A stretch of DNA of 64,000 bases. Source: Williamsia sp. 1138. Its GTDB lineage: Bacteria > Actinomycetota > Actinomycetes > Mycobacteriales > Mycobacteriaceae. Shown one piece after another: positions 34,163-41,900 of this stretch. The notes below the pieces were generated by a model, which saw nothing but the letters and a program-made list of their open reading frames with translations, made no database searches and was not told the origin of the DNA. Location of the stretch: the NCBI RefSeq assembly GCF_002095435.2, contig NZ_MJEJ02000031.1, forward strand, positions 38,260 through 102,259, written 5' to 3'. The position numbers and the translations under genes are program-made. The stretch's first letter is position 1, and each line of letters begins with the position of its first letter.

Positions 34163-35302
34163 ATGACCACTTTCACTCCCGAACAGACCGACTTCGCCAA
34201 GTCGGTCGCCGACTTCTGTCAGCGCGAGGCCGGAACCCGCGAGCAGCGCGACGCACTCACCGCAGGAGGCGCTGAACTGCACTCCGTCGAGCTGTACAAG
34301 AAGATGGCCGAACTCGGCTGGGCCGGGATCCTGGTCCCCGAGGAGTTCGGCGGCGCCGGCGCCGGGAACGTCGAGATGTGCATCCTGCTCGAAGAAGCGA
34401 TGCGCGGCAACGCACCCATCGGAGGCATCGGCCCCACCCTCATCGCCGCGGGCGCGTACCAGAAGTTCGCCGACGACCAGCTCAAGAAAGAGGTCCTCGG
34501 TGATGTGGTGGCCGGTGAATCCCTGTCGATCTCCATGTCGGAACCCGAAGCCGGATCCGACGTTGCTGCGCTGACCTGCCGGGCCGAGAAGGTCGACGGT
34601 GGCTGGGTCATCAACGGCCAGAAGACCTGGTGCTCCAACGCCCACTTCGCCAAGAGCATCCTGCTCGTGGCACGGACCGACCGGTCCGGCAAGAAGCACG
34701 AAGGGCTGACGTTCTTCCACATCCCGGCCGGCACCGAGGGACTCTCGATCAACGGGATCGACACCCTGGGTGGTCGCGAGGTCAACGACCTGTTCTTCGA
34801 GAACGTCAAGGTTCCCGACAGCGCCGTGGTCGGCGAGGTGGGCAATGGATGGACCCAACTGATGAGCGGACTGAACACAGAACGCCTCATCCTGGCGGCA
34901 ATGCAACTCGGGGTCGCCGAACGATCCTTCGCGAACACCCTCGAGTTCGTCACTGAGCGCAAGCAATTCGGAAAGCCGATCGGGACATTCCAGTCGCTGC
35001 GGCATCGGCTGGCAGACCACGCCACCGAGATCGAGTGCACCAAACTCCTCGTCTACAGCGTCGCCCAGAAATCCGACGACAACCCACAGAAGATGCTGCC
35101 GCGCGAAGCATCGATGGCCAAGCTCAAAGCCACCGAGGTGTCGAAGGCGATGACCATCGACGGCATGCAGATGATGGGTGGATACGGCTATGCCACCGAG
35201 TTCGATGCGGAGAGTCTGATGCGGGGTGCGATCATTTCCACCGTGTATGGCGGAACCAACGAGATCCAGCGCGACATCATCGGCAAGACCTACGGTTTGT
35301 AG
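34163..35302 (+). CDS. Acyl-CoA dehydrogenase
   Basis: This FAD-dependent dehydrogenase has 379 residues, the normal length. It has the N-terminal helical domain, the signature SMSEPEAGSDVAAL, the substrate-side KTWCSNAHFAKS, and the C-terminal domain with RKQFGKPIGTFQSLRHRLADH and YGGTNEIQRDIIGKTYG. It oxidises an acyl-CoA and passes electrons to ETF. GAGGAGC precedes the ATG. A GntR regulator begins 3 bases after its stop, so the two form an operon. Substrate cannot be told from sequence. Confidence 0.93.
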   Translation: MTTFTPEQTDFAKSVADFCQREAGTREQRDALTAGGAELHSVELYKKMAELGWAGILVPEEFGGAGAGNVEMCILLEEAMRGNAPIGGIGPTLIAAGAYQKFADDQLKKEVLGDVVAGESLSISMSEPEAGSDVAALTCRAEKVDGGWVINGQKTWCSNAHFAKSILLVARTDRSGKKHEGLTFFHIPAGTEGLSINGIDTLGGREVNDLFFENVKVPDSAVVGEVGNGWTQLMSGLNTERLILAAMQLGVAERSFANTLEFVTERKQFGKPIGTFQSLRHRLADHATEIECTKLLVYSVAQKSDDNPQKMLPREASMAKLKATEVSKAMTIDGMQMMGGYGYATEFDAESLMRGAIISTVYGGTNEIQRDIIGKTYGL

Positions 35303-35305
35303 ACC

Positions 35306-36004
35306 TTGACGTCCCTACCGCGCGCGGCGATGCGCCGGCGACCTCAGCTGTCCGAGGAGGTCGCCGGGCTGCTGCGTAACCGCATCATGTCCGGCGCGAT
35401 CCGGCCGGGAGAGTTCATCAGGATGGATGAGACCGCCGTCGAACTGGAGGTCAGCGTCACACCGGTCCGGGAGGCGCTGCTGACGTTGCGCGGTGAGGGC
35501 ATGGTCCAGCTTGCTCCCCATCGTGGGTACGTGGTCGCGGAGCTGAGCCGTCAGGATGTTCGCGACATCTTCTGGCTCCAGGGCGTCATGGCGGTCGAAC
35601 TGGCGATCCGGATCGCTGCCATCATCACCCCCGCCCAGCTCGACCAACTGACGCGGCTCAACGAGGAGTTGCACGACGTCCTGGCCACCGGGCGGGCGTC
35701 GGACATCACCACCGCCGAGTTCGAGTTCCACCGAGTTCACAACCGCATCGCCACCGACGGCAAGCTGGCCTGGTTTCTGCTGAACGCCACGCGGTACACC
35801 CCCCACGACCTGTACGCGAACGACCCGGAGTGGGGTCAGGTCGCTTACGACAGCCACGTCAAGCTCATCGACGCCTACCGGCGCGGGGACCGCGACGAGG
35901 TCGTCGAACAGACACGCCGGCAGTTCACCGACGGTGCGCAACGCCTAATGGCACACCTGGAGAGCATCGGGTTGTGGGCTGACCCGGAGGGTGGGCCGCC
36001 TTGA
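35306..36004 (+). CDS. GntR-family regulator, FadR/FCD type
   Basis: This 232-residue regulator has an N-terminal winged helix (LSEEVAGLLRNRIMSGAIRPGEFI, then EVSVTPVREALLTLRGEGMV) and a C-terminal all-helical FCD ligand-binding domain with EFEFHRVHNRIA. These proteins bind carboxylates or acyl-CoA and often control the gene next to them. The TTG start lies 3 bases after the dehydrogenase stop; an ATG at 35330 is possible. A 16-base palindrome upstream of the operon is the likely operator. Confidence 0.88.
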   Translation: MTSLPRAAMRRRPQLSEEVAGLLRNRIMSGAIRPGEFIRMDETAVELEVSVTPVREALLTLRGEGMVQLAPHRGYVVAELSRQDVRDIFWLQGVMAVELAIRIAAIITPAQLDQLTRLNEELHDVLATGRASDITTAEFEFHRVHNRIATDGKLAWFLLNATRYTPHDLYANDPEWGQVAYDSHVKLIDAYRRGDRDEVVEQTRRQFTDGAQRLMAHLESIGLWADPEGGPP

Positions 36005-36074
36005 CGGTTGTGCGTTGATCGGACAGCCCGATTCGAGATCGTGAACTCGGATACCGCGGAGCGTCCGATTTCTT

Positions 36075-36080
36075 TATCGT
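36075..36080 (+). promoter_or_regulatory. -10 element TATCGT for a leaderless gene
   Basis: TATCGT lies exactly six bases before the ATG of the SARP-type regulator gene, and the intervening CTTTCT has no ribosome site. Leaderless transcription is the simplest reading. Confidence 0.55.
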
Positions 36081-36086
36081 CTTTCT

Positions 36087-38915
36087 ATGCCTGACATCTC
36101 GGTGCGAGTCCTCGGCGCGCTCACAGTGATCCGGGACGGTGAACCAGTCGCACTGGGCGGACCGCTCCCCCGAGCCCTGCTCGCCAGACTGATCATGGCT
36201 CGAGGCCAGATGGTGCCCGACGCAACCCTCATCGATGAGCTGTGGCGAGACAGGCCCCCACGCTCGGCGCAGTTGACCTTGCAGGGATACGTGGCGTCCC
36301 TACGCAAGGCCCTCGAGCCCGAGCGGGGCCGCTCGGCGCCGCAGATCCTGATCCGACAGGGCACGGGATATGCCCTGGTCGTCGACCGCGAGCACGTTGA
36401 CTCGGGCAGATTCGAGACGCTTGCCACCTCCGGTCACGACCAGCTGATCACAGGGGACGCGGACGGAGCTCGGCGAACGCTGACCGAAGCACTCGAGCTG
36501 TGGTGGGGTCCCGCCTACGCGGACGCGGCCAACTGGGACTTTGCCTCCATCGAGGCCACCAGGCTCGAGCGTCTGCGTGCCGACGTCATCGAAGACCAGC
36601 TCGCCGCACGATCGGACTGCGGCGAGTTCACCGCCGTGATCGCGCAGCTCGAAGCCATCACCACCGCCGATCCCCTGCGCGAGCGAGCCTGGGAACTGTT
36701 GGCACTGTCGCACTATCGCGCGGGAAACCAGGGCGACGCGCTGGCGACCCTACGATCCGCGCGTGACCGGATCGCCACCGAGCTCGGCGCCGACCCTCGG
36801 CGGAGTCTGCTGGATCTACAAGACGCGATCCTGCGCCAGGACCCCACCCTGATGCCCGACACCGACATCGCCATCCACACCGGCGCGCCCGCGCCGACGG
36901 CCAACCCGGAACGGCCGACCGGGAACATCCCGTTGGCGTTGACCTCGCTGGTGGGCCGAGAAGAGCAGATCAACCAGATCGCCGAATTGATGGCCACCCG
37001 TCGTATGGTCACACTGACCGGACCCGGCGGCATGGGAAAGACCCGCGCCGCAATGGAGGTCGCCCGCGACCGCAAGGATGCAGACGGCCCCTGGGTGATC
37101 GAACTCGCGGGCGCGCACAACGCCGCTGCCACGCTCGACACGGTGGTCTCGTCGCTCGGCTTGACCATCAACGGCGGAATCCCGGTACTGACCTCCCTAC
37201 TCCACGACCGCAGCTTCGTCCTCGTACTCGACAACTGCGAGCACCTCCTCGACGAGGTGGCCACGCTGGCCACCGCGATCTTGCGGAGCTGCCCGAAGAT
37301 CCGGATCCTGGCAACCAGTCGCGAAGCCGTCGGGGTCGCCGGCGAGACGGTCTTCGAGATGCCGCCGCTCGCGGACTCTGCGCAGTTGTTCCTCGAACGT
37401 GCCGGCGCGGCAGCCGCGGATGCGAACCGCGAGGACGTCGAAAAGCTGTGTGCGGCGCTCGATCACATGCCCCTGGCGATCGAACTCGCTGCCGGTCAAT
37501 CGTCGGCGCTGTCCGTTCGCCAGATCATCGACATGCTCGACGATCGTTTCGAAGTCCTCCGAGGCGGGCCCCGCACCAACGCACGCCACGCCACCATGCA
37601 AGCGGCCATCGACGGTTCGTACCAGTCGCTCACCGAGAGCGAGCGGCGTCTGTTCTGCGACCTCGCGGTGTTCCAGGGCGGCTTCGACCTGGAGGCGGCG
37701 CGCCTGGTCACCGGACATCGCGGTCTGCTCACAGACCTGAGCGCGCTGATCGCCAAGTCGATGCTCACAGCAGTCGGAGGCGACCCCCGACGCTATCTCA
37801 TGCTCGAAACCCTGCGCAGTTATGCGGCGGTGCAACAGGACCCACAGCGGCTGGGAGAATTGCGCGCAGCGCACACCGAGTGGGTCGTCGGCATGGCGAC
37901 CGAGGCCTATCTAGGGCTCCGGGGTCCGCAGTGCCTGGCATGGACCCGCAAGCTCGACGCCGACATGGCCAACGTCCGGGCAGCGCTCGATCGCGTCGAT
38001 CCCCACTCCGAGACATATCTCGAAATCGTCGGGAACGTCTACTGGTTCTGGTTCCGCCGAGGATTCGCCGATGAGGGTATGCGGATGCTCGCGCCCGCTC
38101 TCACGGCGCCGCCCGAGGTGCCGATCGCGACCCGGGTCCGGGCTGTCGCGGGCAGTGCCATCACCAGCTATCTGGGCGCCGATCTGCCCGCACTGTTCGC
38201 CGCTCTCACCCGGCTCGGTGAGATGTACGCCGAGTTCGATGTCGACGCTGCCGATCCGGTGGTGCAGATCGCGCGCGGCGACGCCGCGGTCACGCTGGCC
38301 TTCTTCGAGGCCGGATCCGGGCTCGTCGAACCTGCCCGTCAGCACGCGCACGACTCCCTCGACATCGCCCGCCGATACAACTCACCGTGGACTGCTGCCG
38401 AATCACTGATGTCGTTGGGTACGGCTGATTTCCGGTCCGGTGACCACGCCTCCGCGGGCGAGTACTTCGATTCCGCGGTTGAGGTCGCACGCAGCTGCGG
38501 ATACGACTGGTGCGCCGCGTCCATCCTGTGGATCCACGCGAAAAGCGATATAGCGCAGGAAAAGTGGGACGGACCGGCCGAGAACAAACTCGCGCGGATG
38601 GTCGGCTATTGCGAGCGCGCCTACGATCTGACCTCCTGGATGGTCGCCCTGTTCACACTGTCGTACGTCCTTTTCCGTCGCGGTGAGCACAGGCCCGCGG
38701 CCAGGCTGATCGGTGTGGTCGACGGCATGACCGACCTGACCGGGTATTCGCCCGAGAAGATGGACGTGGTCGAACTCGCGGGATTCGGAGCCTCCATGCG
38801 CAGGGAGATCGACCCCACCCTGCTCGCCGAGGAAGGCAGCCAGGGCCGCGCTTTGTCCCGCGACGAGGTCCGCGAGCTCGTCGTCGAATGGGCGGGCCCC
38901 ACCGACGTTCGGTGA
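36087..38915 (+). CDS. SARP/AfsR-type regulator with ATPase domain
   Basis: This 942-residue regulator begins with an OmpR-like winged helix (residues 1-95), followed by a bacterial transcriptional activation (BTAD) domain to about 250. Then comes an NB-ARC/STAND ATPase with Walker A GPGGMGKTRAAME near residue 312 and the Walker B-like LVLDNCEHLLDEV. A long helical tetratricopeptide-like half follows. Such proteins switch on pathway-specific genes, often for secondary metabolites. No biosynthetic cluster is next to it; the nearest target is the downstream membrane protein. The ATG has an upstream TATCGT. Confidence 0.9.
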   Translation: MPDISVRVLGALTVIRDGEPVALGGPLPRALLARLIMARGQMVPDATLIDELWRDRPPRSAQLTLQGYVASLRKALEPERGRSAPQILIRQGTGYALVVDREHVDSGRFETLATSGHDQLITGDADGARRTLTEALELWWGPAYADAANWDFASIEATRLERLRADVIEDQLAARSDCGEFTAVIAQLEAITTADPLRERAWELLALSHYRAGNQGDALATLRSARDRIATELGADPRRSLLDLQDAILRQDPTLMPDTDIAIHTGAPAPTANPERPTGNIPLALTSLVGREEQINQIAELMATRRMVTLTGPGGMGKTRAAMEVARDRKDADGPWVIELAGAHNAAATLDTVVSSLGLTINGGIPVLTSLLHDRSFVLVLDNCEHLLDEVATLATAILRSCPKIRILATSREAVGVAGETVFEMPPLADSAQLFLERAGAAAADANREDVEKLCAALDHMPLAIELAAGQSSALSVRQIIDMLDDRFEVLRGGPRTNARHATMQAAIDGSYQSLTESERRLFCDLAVFQGGFDLEAARLVTGHRGLLTDLSALIAKSMLTAVGGDPRRYLMLETLRSYAAVQQDPQRLGELRAAHTEWVVGMATEAYLGLRGPQCLAWTRKLDADMANVRAALDRVDPHSETYLEIVGNVYWFWFRRGFADEGMRMLAPALTAPPEVPIATRVRAVAGSAITSYLGADLPALFAALTRLGEMYAEFDVDAADPVVQIARGDAAVTLAFFEAGSGLVEPARQHAHDSLDIARRYNSPWTAAESLMSLGTADFRSGDHASAGEYFDSAVEVARSCGYDWCAASILWIHAKSDIAQEKWDGPAENKLARMVGYCERAYDLTSWMVALFTLSYVLFRRGEHRPAARLIGVVDGMTDLTGYSPEKMDVVELAGFGASMRREIDPTLLAEEGSQGRALSRDEVRELVVEWAGPTDVR

Positions 38916-39002
38916 ACAAGGCTTCCCTGCGGCCTCCCAGTGCATTCCCAGTGAGTCACCTCACAGTGATCGCAGTACCGACCACTGACCAAGGAGCTCT
39001 CG

Positions 39003-39608
39003 ATGACCACAAGCCTCACTTCCGGAACCACCTTCACGGCAGGCACCGCCGCCGTCCACCCCACCCGCGCGGTCGGCATCTCGCTGACCGTTGCCACCCT
39101 CGCCTGGCTGACCGCGACGACGCTCTGGGCCGACGATGAGGGGTTCGGCCTCGGTTCGATCGTTGGCGGGGCTTCCGCACTCGCCTTTCAGGCTGCGCTC
39201 ATCGGTCTGCTCACGCTCCAGGTTCGCACCAGGGCAATGGGGGCGGGCAAGGTAGCGCGCGGTTTCTACCATCTGCAGTTCGGCCTGACGGGCGGCGCCA
39301 TCGTGTCGTCGATACTCGACATGTTCTGGCTCGCACACGGGTCCATTGTCTGGGCCGTGTTCGACGTGTGCTGGCCGCTGTCGATGCTCGGGATGTTCGG
39401 CATCGGGATCCGGATCGCCATCGCCGGCCGCTGGACCGGTGCCCTGCGCTGGCAGACTCTGTTCGCACAGAGCTGGCTGTTCTGGGCGATCCCTCTGATG
39501 GCGGTGCCGGCGGTCGGACAGATCGCGCCCGCAGCGCAACTGCTGCTGGGATACAGCGTCCTGGGAGTTGTTCTCTACCGCCGCGGCACACTCCGCACCG
39601 CGGCCTGA
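39003..39608 (+). CDS. Polytopic membrane protein of unknown function
   Basis: This 201-residue protein has about six hydrophobic segments: residues 23-40, 50-72, 88-108, 115-135, 150-170 and 175-192. No family is recognised. AAGGAGC precedes the ATG. It starts 88 bases after the SARP-type regulator on the same strand, so it may be a target or simply a neighbour. Charged residues are few and lie between helices, as in small multipass transport or sensory proteins. Confidence 0.65.
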   Translation: MTTSLTSGTTFTAGTAAVHPTRAVGISLTVATLAWLTATTLWADDEGFGLGSIVGGASALAFQAALIGLLTLQVRTRAMGAGKVARGFYHLQFGLTGGAIVSSILDMFWLAHGSIVWAVFDVCWPLSMLGMFGIGIRIAIAGRWTGALRWQTLFAQSWLFWAIPLMAVPAVGQIAPAAQLLLGYSVLGVVLYRRGTLRTAA

Positions 39609-39769
39609 CCAAGTCCTGCCTGTACCACCATTCGGGCGAACCCGTTCGAGTGGACAACCATCGTCCAGCGTTCCATCCTGTTTAGGTAGTGACCCAATAG
39701 CGGTCCTCGAAGGACAACAAGGGTGGGGATTTCGATGGGCACATCACAGACAGAGTGGGATCTGTCTCG

Positions 39770-40909
39770 ATGAGCATTCACCGGGTTGACGTGGCAATCG
39801 TCGGTGCCGGACTGATGGGGTCATGCGCCGCTTGGCAATTGGCCTCCCGAGGGTTGTCCGTCGCCGTCCTCGAGGCCTACGAGGTCGGACATGACCACGG
39901 CAGTTCGCACGGCCGTTCGCGCAGCTTCCGGCGCGCGTATGCCGATCCGTTGTATGCAGCCATGACCGGACTCGCCCTCGAGCAGTGGCGACGGCTGCAG
40001 GACGAGTCCGGAACGCACCTGCTGACCGGTACCGGCGGCATCGACCACGGTCCGGACTACGACGCCGAGACATTGTCATCGCTGATGACCGCGCACGGGG
40101 TGACCAACGAACTGCTGTCCGCTCGACAGGCCGAGATTCGCTGGCCGGGAATGCGATTCACGACCGACGCGATATTTCATGCCTGCGCTGGAGTGTTCGA
40201 TCCGGAGAGCACCATCGTCGCGGCGACGTCGCTGGCCGCAGCCGCAGGCGCCGAGATCATGCCGATGACCAGGGTCGTCGACGCCAACGTGGCACCCAGC
40301 GGCGAAGTCGCCCTCCACAGCTCCGGCGGCGACCAGATCATCGCCGACTTCGCGGTCCTGACCACCGGCGCGTGGCTCCCCGACTTCTCCTCCGCCGTTG
40401 CCGAGTTCGCAGGAAACTCCGAGCCAGTGTTGCCGCCCTTGACTATTCGACAGCAGCAGACGTTCCATTTCGCACTGCGACCGGGCGAGGACTCGCTCCC
40501 CACCTTTGTCCACAAGAACGGCAAGCAGATGTACGGCATGCCGTCAGGATCCGATGTTCCGGTGCCCGCCATGAAGGTCGGGTGCTTCCACGACGGCGAC
40601 GTCACCACCACCGAGGTCCGCGACCAACGCATCACCGACGAACAGCGGCAGTCTGTCGTCGACTACGTATCCGAATGGATGCCCGCCCTGGACCCGACGC
40701 CTCTGGCCGAATCCAGTGGCCTGATCACGATGACCCCCGACGGTGACTTCATCCTCGACCGCAGTGGTCCGCTCGTCGTCGCAGCGACGTGCTCGGGTCA
40801 CGGCGCCAAGTTCGCACCTCTCATCGGCAGCATGATCGCCGACCTGGTCACCGGGACCGCGCAACCCACTCCCCGGTTCCAGATGGATCGCGGGGCCTGG
40901 GCCCACTGA
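39770..40909 (+). CDS. FAD-dependent amine oxidase, SolA/MSOX-like
   Basis: This 379-residue flavoenzyme has the N-terminal FAD-binding motif GAGLMGSCAAWQLASRG and a MSOX/N-methyltryptophan-oxidase layout. In MSOX the flavin is bound covalently to a cysteine in a KTCMYT segment; here the aligned position reads ESSGLITMT, so the cysteine is absent. Flavin should therefore be non-covalent, or the enzyme may be altered in function. The C-terminal motif CSGHGAKFAP agrees with the family GHGFK. The ATG at 39770 has only weak ribosome-site support. Confidence 0.82.
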   Translation: MSIHRVDVAIVGAGLMGSCAAWQLASRGLSVAVLEAYEVGHDHGSSHGRSRSFRRAYADPLYAAMTGLALEQWRRLQDESGTHLLTGTGGIDHGPDYDAETLSSLMTAHGVTNELLSARQAEIRWPGMRFTTDAIFHACAGVFDPESTIVAATSLAAAAGAEIMPMTRVVDANVAPSGEVALHSSGGDQIIADFAVLTTGAWLPDFSSAVAEFAGNSEPVLPPLTIRQQQTFHFALRPGEDSLPTFVHKNGKQMYGMPSGSDVPVPAMKVGCFHDGDVTTTEVRDQRITDEQRQSVVDYVSEWMPALDPTPLAESSGLITMTPDGDFILDRSGPLVVAATCSGHGAKFAPLIGSMIADLVTGTAQPTPRFQMDRGAWAH

Positions 40910-40910
40910 A

Positions 40911-40989
40911 GTCGGAGGAATTCTCACTTCCTCCGACATTCGCCACATCCTCCGACTGCTACGGGAGGAAGTCACCGATGTCGGAGGAA
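40911..40989. repeat. Cluster of GTCGGAGGAA direct and inverted repeats
   Basis: GTCGGAGGAA occurs at 40911-40920 and 40980-40989, and its complement TTCCTCCGAC at 40928-40937. A near copy TCCTCCGAC lies at 40948-40956. The first and second pair to form a hairpin just after the amine oxidase gene. The second can also pair with the last, giving mutually exclusive folds. It may be a terminator or a regulatory site. Confidence 0.65.
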
Positions 40990-41012
40990 GTGTCGCTACT
41001 GTCGCCGGGCGA

Positions 41013-41282
41013 TCACCGCGTGTGGTGCGTGACGTACTCATCCACAGCTCGGCGAATGAGTTCGGACTCAGCGACGCCCTCTGCCTTGGCCTGCTGAGCG
41101 ACCTTCTGGCGCAAGTTGTCTGGTAGGCGTAGCGACATCGTCGGGGTGCGACCACCCTTCGTTGCCCCTTTGCGGGGGCGGCCAGTCTTGAGCGCGAACG
41201 GGCTGACTTCTACGTCGACGACTTCATCAGCCGTCGGTGGATGGTCGGCGTAGTCCGCGGCCATGGCGTCGTAATCAGGCAT
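41013..41282 (-). CDS. Ribbon-helix-helix antitoxin-like protein
   Basis: This 89-residue protein ends in a ribbon-helix-helix DNA-binding fold (TPTMSLRLPDNLRQKVAQQA then ESELIRRAVDEYV). An acidic, flexible N terminus could contact a partner. The ATG at 41282 is preferred because AGAGAGG lies eight bases upstream; a GTG at 41291 is alternative. It follows and overlaps the putative toxin gene by 8 bases. It probably neutralises the toxin and represses the shared promoter. Confidence 0.8.
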   Translation of the reverse strand: MPDYDAMAADYADHPPTADEVVDVEVSPFALKTGRPRKGATKGGRTPTMSLRLPDNLRQKVAQQAKAEGVAESELIRRAVDEYVTHHTR

Positions 41283-41580
41283 TGTGGGCACCTCTCTGCG
41301 TTCCGTAGTTGATGGTGATCAACTCATCGAGTTCGAGATCGTTGGCGAGCTTGCGGCGAAGAACCATTGCGTGGAATGCGACATACACATCGGCGGCGAC
41401 GTCGGCAATGACTTCGAGGTGTGGCTCGTTGGGAGTGACGGCTCCGACAAACAACACGGGCTGGGTGCCGGAGAAGCGCGGCTCGAGGACAACTCGCAGC
41501 ACGGGGAACGCGATGATGGTCTCGATCTCATGGGCCGTGATCCCCCACTTGAGGGCGCTGGTCTTGACCTCGATCCGCAC
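41275..41580 (-). CDS. Putative toxin of a type II toxin-antitoxin pair
   Basis: This 101-residue protein is alpha/beta in pattern, loosely like the BrnT/RelE fold. An early helix reads GITAHEIETIIAF, strands follow at VLFVGAV and LEVIADV, and a late basic helix reads FHAMVLRRKL. I cannot name catalytic residues. It overlaps the ribbon-helix-helix gene and shares its promoter, the usual toxin-first arrangement for BrnT/BrnA-like pairs. The GTG start is six bases after a TACACT hexamer, so the transcript is probably leaderless. Confidence 0.65.
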   Translation of the reverse strand: MRIEVKTSALKWGITAHEIETIIAFPVLRVVLEPRFSGTQPVLFVGAVTPNEPHLEVIADVAADVYVAFHAMVLRRKLANDLELDELITINYGTQRGAHNA

Positions 41581-41586
41581 AACTAA

Positions 41587-41614
41587 AGTGTAATACCCTT
41601 TTCAAAAAAGGCAA
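41587..41614 (-). promoter_or_regulatory. Promoter with overlapping operator for the toxin-antitoxin pair
   Basis: On the minus strand TTGCCT (-35) and TACACT (-10) are spaced by 16 bases. CCTTTT-TTG-AAAAGG, a perfect inverted repeat (41597-41611), overlaps the -35 and the spacer. The GTG start lies six bases after the -10, so there is no leader. The repeat is the likely binding site for the ribbon-helix-helix protein. Confidence 0.6.
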
Positions 41615-41674
41615 CACCGTTTTGCCTCCGGTGGCTTGTCGACCTCGGCGTCAGGCGGCTGGCCTCATACAATT

Positions 41675-41690
41675 ACGTGACATGTCACGT
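41675..41690. promoter_or_regulatory. Orphan perfect 16-base palindrome
   Basis: ACGTGACATGTCACGT is a perfect palindrome, 95 bases upstream of the toxin gene start and 64 bases from the tRNA-Met gene. Its size and symmetry fit a dimeric repressor. No adjacent gene encodes an obvious binder. Confidence 0.45.
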
Positions 41691-41703
41691 GAATAAGTTA
41701 GGG

Positions 41704-41730
41704 CGAAAAAGCTGAGCTCGCGGCTTTTCG
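41704..41730 (-). terminator. Possible terminator downstream of tRNA-Met
   Basis: CGAAAAAGC and GCTTTTCG can pair, with one bulged base, around a loop holding GAGCTC. It lies 24 bases after the 3' end of the tRNA on the minus strand. The stem is AU-rich and weaker than others in the window. Confidence 0.35.
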
Positions 41731-41753
41731 AGGGCAAGAACACGTATGTGGAA

Positions 41754-41830
41754 TGGTGGGGCGGGCGGGGCTCGAACCCGCGACCAATGGATTATGAGTC
41801 CACGGCTCTAACCAACTGAGCTACCGCCCC
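41754..41830 (-). tRNA. tRNA-Met (anticodon CAT)
   Basis: On the minus strand the acceptor GGGGCGG pairs with CCGCCCC. The anticodon loop CTCATAA lies in a TGGA/TCCA stem, and the T arm GCGGG/CCCGC encloses TTCGAGC. The 3' end ACCA is encoded. CAT with this loop fits elongator methionine; lysidine-modified isoleucine tRNA is not excluded from sequence alone. Confidence 0.88.
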
Positions 41831-41900
41831 AGTCATGGCGGATGACCGCCACAAACCTCGCTGATGCTACCGAGCCGAGTTGCTCTCGGCGAAACCGGCC

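Noticed and set aside
38925-38960. Possible SARP heptamer repeats before the membrane protein gene
   Set aside because: CAGTGAGT and CACAGTGA are similar but not spaced at 11 or 22 bases, so support is too weak.
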